Positions 1 to 7,722 of a stretch of DNA of 13,599 bases are shown piece after piece. The translations under genes were made by a program, and so were the position numbers. The notes beneath the pieces were generated by a model that saw nothing but the letters and a program-made list of their open reading frames with translations, made no database searches and was not told the DNA's origin. The DNA lies in contig CBDUXT010000125.1 in NCBI GenBank assembly GCA_965371245.1, positions 1 to 13,599 on the forward strand. The letters are read 5' to 3'. Source of the stretch: CBDUXT01 sp965371245 (GTDB lineage: Bacteria > Planctomycetota > Phycisphaerae > UBA1845). The stretch's first letter is position 1; the number at the start of each line of letters is the position of its first letter.

Positions 1-6
1 TTCTCA

Positions 7-30
7 CGCCGGAGATCTTATACTCCGGCG
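7..30. repeat. Inverted repeat, 8-bp stem
   Basis: CGCCGGAG at 7-14 and CTCCGGCG at 23-30 are perfect reverse complements around an 8-base AT-rich loop. Neither strand has a T-run after the stem, so it is not a classical intrinsic terminator. It could still mark the end of a transcript from outside the window. Confidence 0.5.
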
Positions 31-380
31 GGAGACAGCCTTTCATGGGATTACATGGCTGAATTCAGACATCTCGGACTTCAACGACCTCGTAAGCGCG
101 CAGGACGTGCCGGCCATTTCCGTCAAAAACGACGAGTAGGGTTCGCCCGGGACGTACCTTGTGTCTGGGTTTCACGCACCGCGAGCCCCTACCGGGTGTT
201 GTTTGCCCCTGCCGTGAACTCGTGCCCCTTCTTGGGTTGCTCTCGGGGGCTCGCATTCGATCTGCGTTGCGTTGACATCCACGCTCGCGAGGTGTTGAAT
301 AGCTGCTGTTGGCAGCGACGAACCGCGGCGAAGGGCACGCGTCGAACGGTTCTTCTCGCTTGCTCCTCGCAGGCGAGTCT

Positions 381-404
381 GGCAGGGCGTTGAAGCGCCC
401 TGCC
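381..404. repeat. GC-rich hairpin, 9-bp stem
   Basis: GGCAGGGCG (381-389) pairs perfectly with CGCCCTGCC (396-404) around the 6-base loop TTGAAG. There is no T-run on either side. It lies about 155 bases before the deacylase start. It could be a rho-dependent or stem-only terminator of an upstream transcript, or a stray palindromic repeat; the sequence does not decide. Confidence 0.5.
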
Positions 405-503
405 GCTGCCTGAACGGTTGATCGAAGACCGCCGCCCGCAGAGCGCAGCCATGTCTTTCGTGGTCTGGTCGCTGGTGATCCGTCCCCCTTACGCACAACC
501 CAC

Positions 504-518
504 GCGCACCCGGTGCGC
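504..518. repeat. Short palindrome before the deacylase gene
   Basis: GCGCACC (504-510) is mirrored by GGTGCGC (512-518). As RNA it gives a 6-bp stem with a 3-base loop, ending about 28 bases before the ribosome binding site. It could be an operator or chance in GC-rich DNA. Confidence 0.3.
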
Positions 519-546
519 TCCGCGCACGTCCGCCGTCATTTTTACC

Positions 547-552
547 AGGAGG
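547..552 (+). promoter_or_regulatory. Ribosome binding site of the deacylase gene
   Basis: A perfect AGGAGG lies 8 bases before the ATG at 561. It decides the start: an alternative in-frame start at 513 would add 16 residues that do not resemble the family and has no comparable site. Confidence 0.8.
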
Positions 553-560
553 TTGCAGAG

Positions 561-1016
561 ATGAAGATCGACACGTTGTTGAACCGGCGCGGTATCGACT
601 TCGAGGAGCACGAGCACAACTGTACGTTCACCGCGCAGCGGCTCGCCCATGAGGAGCACGTCTCCGGCTACATGGTGGCCAAGCCGGTCATTGTCAAGAC
701 CGAGAACGGCTTTGCCATGTGCGCGCTGGCGGCGCCGAAACACCTTGACCTCAAGCGCGTGGCCGAAGCGCTCCACGAGCCTGAGGTCCGCCTGGCGACC
801 GAGGGCGAGATGGTTGGGCTCTTTCCCGATTGTGAGCTGGGGGCCGAGCCACCCGTGGGCGTGCTGTGCGACCTTCCAACCGTCATGGACAAGCAACTTC
901 TAGAGGACGAGTTTCTGGTCATGCAGGGCGGCACGCATACAAGGTCGATCCGAATGAACTGCCGCGACTGGATGCGCCTGTGCGACCCGATCGTGGCGAC
1001 AATCAGCACGTCGTAG
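561..1016 (+). CDS. YbaK/EbsC-family aminoacyl-tRNA deacylase domain protein
   Basis: This 151-residue protein is a single YbaK/aminoacyl-tRNA editing domain, close to the usual length for stand-alone members. Family members hydrolyse misacylated tRNAs (for example Cys-tRNA-Pro or Ala-tRNA-Pro) in the cytoplasm. Seen here: an N-terminal helix and the GIDFEEHEH strand; a conserved lysine in VSGYMVAKPVIVK (K41), in the position of the functional Lys of YbaK; the CELGAEPPVG turn (about 91-100), which corresponds to the G-x-x-PP/G substrate-pocket loop; and the closing GTHTRSIRMNCRDWMRL segment. The ATG at 561 was chosen because it follows AGGAGG by 8 bases and matches the family N-terminus. It stands alone on this strand and converges on the aminotransferase. 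It could be any of the YbaK, ProXp or EbsC subtypes; the specificity cannot be read from the sequence by eye. Confidence 0.88.
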   Translation: MKIDTLLNRRGIDFEEHEHNCTFTAQRLAHEEHVSGYMVAKPVIVKTENGFAMCALAAPKHLDLKRVAEALHEPEVRLATEGEMVGLFPDCELGAEPPVGVLCDLPTVMDKQLLEDEFLVMQGGTHTRSIRMNCRDWMRLCDPIVATISTS

Positions 1017-1144
1017 CGCCCGCAGGCGGCGCCGTGCCGTAGAGTCACGCCATCGTACCACCCTGAGAGATCGAGGAGCCGCGTTGCCTGACCAAGCCGA
1101 GGTCGCGACGCCTGTCGCCTCATCCCTGCGCCAAACGTCGTGAT

Positions 1145-2494
1145 TCATCGTGCCGCTTTGATCATTTCCTCTAGGCGATCGAGACCGCTGACGAGCACTT
1201 CCATGGGAGGGCCGTACGAGAACCGGACGAAATCGGCGAGCGGGGACGGACCCGTTCGCTCCTTGTGTGGGTTGACGTCGAAGAACTCACCCGGCACGGT
1301 TAACACACGATGCTGCAGCGCCTTCTCATAGAAACCCATCCCCGTATCCAGCAGAGCGGGAAGATTGCGCACGGACCCGAACGCATAGAACGTTCCCTCC
1401 GGCTCCCTTGGGAACTCGACCCCCATCTTTGACAGTCGCTCGACCGTCACGTCGCGCTTCGCGCGAAACACGCGCCGCACCGCGTCGGTTTCCTGGTCCG
1501 CCCGTTCGGGCTCGAGTACCTCGATGGCCGCACGTTGCATGGGACGCGGTGGTCCGCCGTCAATGAAGCTGCCGGCCGCGGTGATGCTGCGAATCGCCCG
1601 CTTGGGTCCCACGGTCCAGCCGAGTCGCCAGCCGGGGTATCGAAAGTTCTTGGTCAGGCCGTCAAACAAGATGACGGGGTCTTCATTGACGTCTTCCACA
1701 TAGGCCGCCGCGCTGACCGGTCCGCCTTGCCCACCCGCGCCCGTTTCCCAAATGTAGTGCGAATAGAACTCGTCCAGGAGAAACGTGCAGTGCCGGGACC
1801 GCGACATTTGCATCCACCGGCGAAGCTCGTCGCCATCGACCGTCCGGCCTGTCGGGTTGCACGGGTTGCTCAGTAGGACGGCCCCAACGGACTCGGCCGA
1901 AATCCGCGCGTCCAGGGCGTCCGGGTCAATCGAAAACGCGCCGGACGCCGTCGAAGCCAACAGTACCGGTGTGAACCGGCGGAAGGAGGACATCGTGTCT
2001 TCATAGGCCGTGTAGTCCGGAATGAGGTATCCAAGCCGAACGTCGCCGAGAGCGGCCACAGCCCGTGTGATCGCCGTGCGTCCGCCGGCGGCGATGGCCA
2101 CGTTCTCGGCCGCGTACTGTGACGATTTCCCGACTCGAAACAGTCGGTTGTAATGCCGCGCGACGGCCTCGCGTAACTCCGGCAGCCCCTCGACCGGTCC
2201 GTAGGCATGGTCCGCCGCGGGGATGTTGATGGTGCTCAGCCGCGGCGGCGCGCCGGGGAGCACCCCGACCTCGGGTTGCCCCTGACCCATGTTGGCCCAG
2301 TTGGGATCCTCGGCCGAGTACCCCAGTTTGCTGGCCTCAACGACGACGCGAATCACACCCATGTAGGGCAGGTCGCGAAGCGCGCCGGGCGGTGAGGTCG
2401 CCGTGCAAGGCGTCTCGATGGGAGTGCGGGCGTCGGCGGGCCGCGTCGGGTGAGGAGATGTAGTTCCTACCGATGGATCGTGCGGGTCTGGCAT
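1145..2494 (-). CDS. Class I/II PLP-dependent aminotransferase
   Basis: The protein is a fold-type I aminotransferase of 449 residues from this start. Visible motifs in order: DLPYMGVIRVV, typical of the N-terminal helix of one subgroup; the ANMGQGQPEVG substrate-loop segment; SNPCNPTGR near residue 210, where the Asn contacts PLP; DEFYSHY with D241, which binds the pyridine nitrogen; GLTKNFRYPGWRLGW with K282 as the Schiff-base lysine and the following Arg that binds phosphate; and RFSYGPP near the C-terminus with the substrate-carboxylate Arg. The reaction is transfer of an amino group from an amino acid to a 2-oxo acid; the substrate cannot be named from sequence alone. The frame is open to an ATG at 2602, but that start has no ribosome binding site. 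The ATG at 2494 is preceded by AGGGGA about 10 bases away. Residues before the LPYMG segment are Pro/Thr-rich and unconserved, so an even later start is possible. Confidence 0.9.
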   Translation of the reverse strand: MPDPHDPSVGTTSPHPTRPADARTPIETPCTATSPPGALRDLPYMGVIRVVVEASKLGYSAEDPNWANMGQGQPEVGVLPGAPPRLSTINIPAADHAYGPVEGLPELREAVARHYNRLFRVGKSSQYAAENVAIAAGGRTAITRAVAALGDVRLGYLIPDYTAYEDTMSSFRRFTPVLLASTASGAFSIDPDALDARISAESVGAVLLSNPCNPTGRTVDGDELRRWMQMSRSRHCTFLLDEFYSHYIWETGAGGQGGPVSAAAYVEDVNEDPVILFDGLTKNFRYPGWRLGWTVGPKRAIRSITAAGSFIDGGPPRPMQRAAIEVLEPERADQETDAVRRVFRAKRDVTVERLSKMGVEFPREPEGTFYAFGSVRNLPALLDTGMGFYEKALQHRVLTVPGEFFDVNPHKERTGPSPLADFVRFSYGPPMEVLVSGLDRLEEMIKAAR

Positions 2495-2657
2495 ACCGAA
2501 AACATCCCCTGTTCTGGTCGGCTGGTTATCGGGGCAACGGCATCCCGCGCCCGAGGGCGGCTTCGTGCGAAAGTATCCCGACGGGAACGAACGGCTCGAC
2601 ATCCTACTCGGGGCGTGGCGTCGGTCAAAGGATGGCGTGAGAGCGCTGCAAGAGACC

Positions 2658-2693
2658 CATCTCGCATCGCAAGTGTTGGCGCACTCGCGCCTG
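2658..2693. repeat. Imperfect direct repeat, copy 1
   Basis: This 36-base stretch begins CATCTCGCATCGC and matches 2834-2869 at 29 of 36 positions with no gaps. It ends 4 bases before the double hairpin. Its partner is on the other side, so the two copies bracket the hairpin. Confidence 0.5.
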
Positions 2694-2697
2694 TTGA

Positions 2698-2774
2698 GTG
2701 GCCCATGGCTTTAGCCGTGGGGGACGCGAATCGGGAGAACATTCGAGTCCCCCACCTCTGAAGAGGTGGGCCAC
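2698..2774. repeat. REPIN-like pair of inverted palindromic repeats (module A, double)
   Basis: Two 34-base arms, 2698-2731 and 2741-2774, are inverted copies matching at 27 of 34 positions around a 9-base spacer. Each arm is itself a hairpin: CCCATGGC-TTTA-GCCGTGGG at 2702-2721, with one G.T pair, and CCCACCTC-TGAA-GAGGTGGG at 2751-2770. The whole can instead fold as one long stem, because 2717-2725 pairs perfectly with 2747-2755 and CGAAT pairs with ATTCG further in. The right arm is the same module as 11022-11066 and 12750-12791. The layout resembles REPINs (paired REP sequences), which in other bacteria are moved by RAYT transposases; no such gene is in the window. Confidence 0.75.
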
Positions 2775-2833
2775 CCACCAAGCAAAACCCGTAGATTCAA
2801 GGTTGGCCGGACACGCGCCTTGCGTAAGAAGGC

Positions 2834-2869
2834 CATCTCGCGTCGCGCGTGTTGTCGCACGCACGCTTG
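2834..2869. repeat. Imperfect direct repeat, copy 2
   Basis: Partner of 2658-2693 (29 of 36 positions identical, same orientation). It begins CATCTCGCGTCGC and lies 60 bases right of the double hairpin. The spacing is uneven and the copies too diverged for a recent target-site duplication, so it is more likely a second dispersed repeat family. Confidence 0.45.
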
Positions 2870-3752
2870 CCACGGACGTCTGACCGATAAACATTCGGTC
2901 GGTTGGCCATTGACCCTCGTTCCGGCCCATGGTCGGCGTCGCCTGCGAAGATGAACTCAAGAAGATTTGGTCTTCCGTGGATCTGAATTGTAAGCTCTAC
3001 TCGCAGGGCGGTTCACGTCCGGCGAATCGACGTGCGCCCGGTCGCCTACGGGTGCGTCGCCGATAACCCGCGCTGCCGAGCCGATCGGGGTGGGTCTGCG
3101 GCCGTGTGTGCCGCCGGACATTTCGCCCCGGCCGGAAAACCATTTGTGGGGCAGTGCGTGACAACACGAGACATCGAACCTCATCCGGCCGCAAGACATT
3201 TCACACTCGGATACCCGGAACTAGCCATGTCGCATGACGAATTGCTCATGCGAACCGGACAGCTTCCCAAACCGGACCGCAACGCCCAGTCGGCAACCGT
3301 CGCGGCCGGCCCTCTCCCACCGTTTTGCACCACACTCTTCTCGGCCGCCATCCTCTTCATGGTGTCAGCCCACTTCGCCGTGATCTTCCGCCAGATGGTC
3401 GCGATGTAGTCGGTAACCAAGCCCTACCCATCCACGCCATAAGATTCGCCAAGCACTGCGCGGCCCAGAGCCGGATTCGCGAGGTTTGCGACGCCGTGGT
3501 GAGGCGACACGCCTGACCTGCGCCGAGGCCGCGCGCCCACCAGGCGACCCTCCCTTGGAACCTTTCCTGTCCTGCGTGCGTCCAAAGGTATGGCACAAGC
3601 CTATAATGAAGTCAGATAACAGAGGAACGCCCTTGAGTTATCTTGAGCGAACCCTAAGAAACCGGCGGCTTGTGCGTTATACAGAGTGAACAGGCAACGC
3701 GGACAGGGCTGAGTACGGACCGCCGCGGTGGGCTCTGTTGGCTGGAGCATCG

Positions 3753-4268
3753 ATGAGCAGCGAAAACGACTCAGTCAGGTCGGCCTGGGTGCAACGGACG
3801 CTCGATCGCTACGAGCGCCCGCTGACGAGGTACGCCGCGCGGATCACGGGTGACGTGGAGACGGCACGAGACGTGGTCCAGGACGTCTTCCTCAAGCTCT
3901 GCGCCGACACGAAGGCACGCTCCAACGGCCACCTGCCGCAGTGGCTCTACACCGTCTGCCGGAACCGTGCACTGGATGCCCAACGAAAAAACGGCCGGCA
4001 GCAACCGCTCAGCGAACAGCAGGCGGCCAGGCAGCCAGCCACCGACGGGGAACCGTGCGGCGCGGCGATGAAACGCGAGGGAGCGGGTCGCATGCTCGGC
4101 GCCCTCGCCACGCTACCGGAGAACCAGCAGGAGGTGCTTCGCCTGCGGTTTTCGCACGGGCTTAGCTACAAGGAGGTGGCGGTCGTCACGGGCCTGAGCG
4201 TTAGCAACGTGGGCTACCTGATCCACACGGGCATCAAGTCGCTTCGCGAGCTGCTGGACCCTGGGTGA
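3753..4268 (+). CDS. ECF-type RNA polymerase sigma factor
   Basis: A 171-residue sigma-70 family protein with only regions 2 and 4, the layout of extracytoplasmic-function sigma factors. Region 2 covers about residues 18-80: RYERPLTRYAARITGDVETARDVVQDVFLKL is the core-binding/-10 recognition helix pair, followed by LPQWLYTVCRNRALDAQRK. A short Gln/Ala-rich linker follows. Region 4 covers about 115-165: LPENQQEVLRLRFSHGLSYKEVAVVTGL and then SVSNVGYLIHTGIKSLRE, the helix-turn-helix that reads the -35 element. The ATG at 3753 was chosen because GGAG lies 5 bases upstream; a TTG at 3738 would add five residues. It directs transcription of a regulon that usually responds to envelope or surface signals. 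The vWA gene follows on the same strand about 200 bp later and is the likely partner or target. The family call is firm; the ECF subgroup is not assigned. Confidence 0.92.
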   Translation: MSSENDSVRSAWVQRTLDRYERPLTRYAARITGDVETARDVVQDVFLKLCADTKARSNGHLPQWLYTVCRNRALDAQRKNGRQQPLSEQQAARQPATDGEPCGAAMKREGAGRMLGALATLPENQQEVLRLRFSHGLSYKEVAVVTGLSVSNVGYLIHTGIKSLRELLDPG

Positions 4269-4407
4269 TTCACGACCGCGGTGCGAGCCTGACGATGAGG
4301 CCGCACGTGCGAGGAAGCACACACCAGCGGTGTGCGCAAGTAAGCTGGGTATCAGAGCCGAAAGCGCGAGCGATCGGAGCAGACCCTGTGCGACGCGCTG
4401 TCCAGCC

Positions 4408-4440
4408 GGTCGAGTGACCGACCGATAGGTCGGTTCGACC
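4408..4440 (+). promoter_or_regulatory. Bulged hairpin before the vWA gene
   Basis: GGTCGA (4408-4413) and ACCGACC (4417-4423) pair with GGTCGGT (4428-4434) and TCGACC (4435-4440). This gives 13 base pairs with a 3-base GTG bulge and a GATA loop. It ends 34 bases before the chosen start and 22 before the ribosome binding site. There is no T-run, so it is not a standard terminator. It may act in the leader (translation or RNA stability) or be a dyad operator; which one is unknown. Confidence 0.5.
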
Positions 4441-4474
4441 GACGTTGACGAACAACACCTGCGAGGAGCAGATG

Positions 4475-7039
4475 ATGAAGATCGGAATTGATGATCCAAG
4501 ACTGTCGGCCTACGCACTCGGCGAGTTGGACCAGCCCGAGCGCGGGGAGATCGAGGCGCAGGTCAATGCCTCGCTCGAACTGAGGCGCGTCGTGGACGAT
4601 ATCCGCGCGACGGCCGAACAACTCACGCGGGAGTTGGCCAACGAGCCGCTCGTGGGGCTGTCGCCGCCGCAGCGCGCCGCCATCGAGGCACGGGGCGCAC
4701 AGGTCGATTGCGGCGTAGGGTTGAACCAACACAACGGCAAGCCCGGTGCTGCAAAAACCGTGCGCGGCATCCGCGGGCTGTGGTGGCTCGCCGGAAGCGT
4801 GGCGGCTTCCGTGGGTCTTGTCCTCGCGGCTGAGTTCCTTGCGCCGCCCGGACTGTCGCGCGCCCGGTACCAGGCTGAGTCCTTCGCCGGAATCGATGCC
4901 GCACTGCCTGCGGGCGCGCACCGACCGTCCGATGAGGCGCAACGCCTACCCGTGGGTAGCGAGAGTTTGACGGAGGCTGACTCTTCGCCTGTAGAGGCAA
5001 ACGGCGGGCTCATAGGCGACGTGTCCTTGTATTTCAAAGTGCCGGGCACGTCCGGTGATGTGTCTTCCAACAGTAACGTCTCGGTTATCGGAGGCCTTGC
5101 TCGCGGAGCGCGCGCTACGGTTCTAAGCTCGGTTCCTACGTATGGCCCTGCCGCCAAACGGTCGGTGACCTCGGAAGCGGGGAACCGCCGCATCGTCGCC
5201 AAGAGTGCGAACGGCGGCCATATTGCGGCCTTCAGGATGGCTGTGCCGAACGGAGACATCGTCGTCAACCAATTCGTCGCTCCGAGCAGCGGTGCTTCTG
5301 CATCCGGACGCGCCAAGAAACCTGCCAGCGTCAGCTACGGCTACTCTGTGCCCTTCCAAGGGGGGGGCGGGGGCGGCGGAGGGGATCTGGGCGTGCGTTT
5401 CGCCTCGTTGAGTGAAGGCGTGACAAGTCCGGTGTTCAACGCGGGGGAAACCTTCTATGCCGGCGGAGCACGCGTTCTACTTGAGAGTCAGAGATTGGGC
5501 GCCGACCAAGGCTGGCGATTCGACGACGCGGATTCCGCGCAGGGCGGTCACGGTTTCAACACCGAATCCTACGACCACGTCCCCGAAAACCCGTTCCTTC
5601 GCGTTACGCAAAGCGCCTTATCGACTTTCTCGATCGACGTCGATACGGCCTCCTACGCCAACGTCCGCCGCATGCTCAATCAGGGCATGCTTCCGCCCGC
5701 CGGGGCCGTCCGCATCGAGGAGATGATCAACTACTTCGTATATGACTACCCGCTGCCCACCGGCGACGACCCCTTCTCGGTCAACGTCGAGGTGGCCGAC
5801 TGTCCCTGGGACGCTGGCCACCGCCTCGCGCGGATCGGCATTCAGGGGCAGATTTTCGAGCCCGAGGATCGCCCGCCGGCTAACCTGGTATTTCTCATCG
5901 ATGTGTCCGGCTCGATGAGCCCGCCCAACAAGCTGCCGCTGCTCAAGGAGGCCCTGACGCTGCTCGTCGGCGAGCTGACCTTCGACGACTATGTATCGAT
6001 CGTGGTCTACGCCGGCGCGACGGGGCTGGTGCTGGACTCGACGGCCGCCGACGACAGCGACACCATTCTGGCATCGCTCGATCGCCTTCACTCCGGCGGA
6101 TCGACCAACGGCGGGGCGGGGATTCAGCTCGCCTACGACATCGCCACCGAGAACTTCATCGAGGGCGGCATCAACCGGGTCATCCTGGCCACCGACGGTG
6201 ACTTCAACGTCGGCGTGACCAGCCACGGTCAACTCGTCGGGCTGATCGAGGAAAAGGCCAGGACCGGCGTGTTTCTCAGCGTTCTGGGCTTCGGCATGGG
6301 CAACTACAAGGACTCGACGCTGGAGAAGCTGGCCGACAAGGGCAACGGCAACTACGCCTACATCGACACGATCCAGGAGGCCCGCAAGGTGCTGATCGAC
6401 CAGATGACCGGCACACTGATGACCATCGCCAAGGACGTGAAGATTCAGGTCGAGTTTAACCCGGCCGAGGTCGCCGCGTATCGGCTGATCGGATACGAGA
6501 ACCGCCTGCTGGCGGCGCGGGACTTCAACGACGACACGAAGGATGCCGGCGAGATCGGTGCGGGCCACGGCGTGACGGCGTTCTACGAGATCATCCCGGC
6601 CGGCGAAGAGGTCACGCTGCCCACGGTCGATCCGCTGAAGTATCAGGCGACGCCCGGCGAACCGACGGCCGATGGGGAAGGGCGCGGCCTGACCGAGGCG
6701 GCGCTGTCCGGCGAGTTGATGACGGTCAAGCTGCGGTACAAGGAGCCCGACGGCGATACGAGTAAGTTGATCTCCTTTCCGGTGACTGACGACGGTTTGA
6801 CACTCTCCGAGGCCTCGGACGACTTCGCCTTCGCAGCCTCGGTGGCGTCGTTCGGCATGTTGCTACGTGGGCACGTCCAACCGATCGCTCCGACGGGCGC
6901 GCACGGCCCCCCGCACCAGTTCACGTTGGAGGCGGCCCATGAGATAGCCGGAACGGCTCTCGGCGAGGACTACTACGGCTATCGCGCGGAATTCATCGGG
7001 CTGCTCGAGCGGGCGATCGAGCTTCGGGATCGGCGATAG
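4475..7039 (+). CDS. Membrane-anchored vWA-domain protein (YfbK-like) with anti-sigma-like N-terminus
   Basis: An 854-residue protein. Residues 1-60 (DDPRLSAYALGELDQPERGEIE and on) resemble the N-terminus of anti-sigma factors in the DxRLxAYxxGELDxxE style, but lack the zinc-binding His/Cys cluster. A hydrophobic segment at about 102-122 is a single membrane span. Residues about 125-365 are low-complexity Ser/Gly/Ala sequence with a poly-Gly patch near 296-305. From about 370 comes a YfbK-type N-terminal domain (FSIDVDTASYANVRRML), then a vWA domain at about 465-650 with an intact MIDAS: D476-x-S478-x-S480 in DVSGSM, T544, and D574 in ATDGD. A C-terminal domain of the DUF3520 type follows to the end. 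MIDAS domains bind a divalent metal and a protein ligand. The ATG at 4475 has GAGGAG 6 bases upstream; an ATG at 4472 and a TTG at 4445 are alternatives. Its position after the ECF sigma gene suggests it binds or is controlled by that factor; this is inference. Confidence 0.88.
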   Translation: MKIGIDDPRLSAYALGELDQPERGEIEAQVNASLELRRVVDDIRATAEQLTRELANEPLVGLSPPQRAAIEARGAQVDCGVGLNQHNGKPGAAKTVRGIRGLWWLAGSVAASVGLVLAAEFLAPPGLSRARYQAESFAGIDAALPAGAHRPSDEAQRLPVGSESLTEADSSPVEANGGLIGDVSLYFKVPGTSGDVSSNSNVSVIGGLARGARATVLSSVPTYGPAAKRSVTSEAGNRRIVAKSANGGHIAAFRMAVPNGDIVVNQFVAPSSGASASGRAKKPASVSYGYSVPFQGGGGGGGGDLGVRFASLSEGVTSPVFNAGETFYAGGARVLLESQRLGADQGWRFDDADSAQGGHGFNTESYDHVPENPFLRVTQSALSTFSIDVDTASYANVRRMLNQGMLPPAGAVRIEEMINYFVYDYPLPTGDDPFSVNVEVADCPWDAGHRLARIGIQGQIFEPEDRPPANLVFLIDVSGSMSPPNKLPLLKEALTLLVGELTFDDYVSIVVYAGATGLVLDSTAADDSDTILASLDRLHSGGSTNGGAGIQLAYDIATENFIEGGINRVILATDGDFNVGVTSHGQLVGLIEEKARTGVFLSVLGFGMGNYKDSTLEKLADKGNGNYAYIDTIQEARKVLIDQMTGTLMTIAKDVKIQVEFNPAEVAAYRLIGYENRLLAARDFNDDTKDAGEIGAGHGVTAFYEIIPAGEEVTLPTVDPLKYQATPGEPTADGEGRGLTEAALSGELMTVKLRYKEPDGDTSKLISFPVTDDGLTLSEASDDFAFAASVASFGMLLRGHVQPIAPTGAHGPPHQFTLEAAHEIAGTALGEDYYGYRAEFIGLLERAIELRDRR

Positions 7040-7498
7040 GGTGGCTCATCGATTCGCCGGGCATAACTCGTGCGGCCGTGCCAAATGGTTGCCACACCAG
7101 GCACCTTTTCCTGGATACGCTCGCACGTCACGAACGGTCGCACCCATGCGCACCCCGCGGCAACGCTCGCTTCCAACACGCGAGTAGTGGGCCGCGATCA
7201 CTCGCCTTGCACGCCCATCCCGTACTAGCCGCCCGCGTTACATGGCTGAATCAAAGGGGCGATAATACACCTTCGCGCGAAGCCGCCGACGGTTCGCGGC
7301 GTCCCGGGGAGCATAAGATGGCACTACGGCAACCGGCCGGGTGTGAAACGGGCGCGAGGCATCCGCTTGCGATCGGGCGGGCCTTTTGGGTAGACTCAGG
7401 GTTTCCTCCGTGGCAGGAGGCGAATTTCGTTCGGCCGCGCCCGCTGTGGCGTTGCAAGAGGATCCGAGACCTTCTGGCCGCGGTGTTCCGCCGGGTAG

Positions 7499-7516
7499 GG
7501 CGGGCTATTGCCCGCC
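7499..7516. repeat. GC-rich hairpin
   Basis: GGCGGGC (7499-7505) and GCCCGCC (7510-7516) form a perfect 7-bp stem with a TATT tetraloop. No T-run follows on either strand. It lies between the vWA gene and the peptidase gene and may be another dispersed palindrome. Confidence 0.45.
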
Positions 7517-7535
7517 GCTAGCCTGGTGCGGCCTG

Positions 7536-7547
7536 GGGCTTAAGCCC
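7536..7547. repeat. Perfect 12-base palindrome
   Basis: GGGCTTAAGCCC is self-complementary over its full length. It is 20 bases from the preceding hairpin and 24 bases before a pair of exact 10-base direct repeats (GTGCCACACA at 7571-7580 and 7607-7616). The cluster looks like repeat debris or a binding site; no function can be assigned. Confidence 0.4.
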
Positions 7548-7722
7548 GTGAAACCGTTGGCAGGATGCCGGTGCCACACAAGGTGCCCGTGTCGAACGGC
7601 ACGCAAGTGCCACACAGTATGGTGGTGCCGCCCGAGTTTCCGGTTCGGGCAACGCGCCGGCGCCACGCCACCTGCCGGTGGCGCAGAGCTTTGGGAAAGA
7701 TTCTGTTCTGGATGGAGGGGTT

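Larger units (their letters stand above)
1..560. other. Gap with no recognisable gene
   Basis: No frame here reads like a protein family I recognise. The longest open frames on either strand are arginine- and proline-rich, as expected from GC-rich non-coding DNA. The stretch holds three GC-rich inverted repeats (7-30, 381-404, 504-518), listed separately, and the ribosome binding site of the downstream deacylase. The left edge may carry the 3' end or terminator of a gene outside the window, but nothing here proves it. Confidence 0.5.
2495..3752. other. Long intergenic stretch between divergent genes
   Basis: No convincing gene in about 1.25 kb. The left part may include up to 36 codons if the aminotransferase starts at 2602. 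The middle holds the REPIN-like double hairpin (2698-2774) and two imperfect direct repeats. At 3181-3420 both strands are open with high third-position GC, but neither frame has a good start or a recognised domain. The right part must contain the promoter of the sigma factor gene; a TATAAT at 3602-3607 lacks a partner -35. Confidence 0.5.
7040..7722. other. Gap before the peptidase gene
   Basis: No protein-like frame: open frames here are compositional. The right half holds two small palindromes (7499-7516 and 7536-7547) and a pair of 10-base direct repeats, all described separately. A GATAAT at 7261-7266 has only a poor -35 match 17 bases upstream. The peptidase's ribosome binding site, GGAGG, is at 7714-7718. 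Confidence 0.5.

Noticed and set aside
51..64. Exact 14-base match TTACATGGCTGAAT at 51-64 and 7238-7251
   Set aside because: A match of this length is expected by chance roughly once in a window this size, and the flanks do not match.
65..496. Open frame of 143 codons on the minus strand (and overlapping frames on the plus strand)
   Set aside because: The product is Arg/Pro/Ser-rich without a domain or a convincing ribosome binding site; typical of GC-rich non-coding DNA.
3602..3607. TATAAT as -10 box of the sigma factor gene
   Set aside because: No acceptable -35 sequence at 16-18 bases upstream. A nearby TGGCAC lacks the matching -12 element of a sigma-54 promoter.
3649..3680. GAACCC ... 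CGTTAT as an autoregulated ECF promoter
   Set aside because: The gap of about 20 bases is longer than the usual 16-17 for ECF promoters.
5618..6568. 316-codon open frame on the minus strand inside the vWA gene
   Set aside because: Antisense shadow of the vWA domain; the sense frame has an intact MIDAS.
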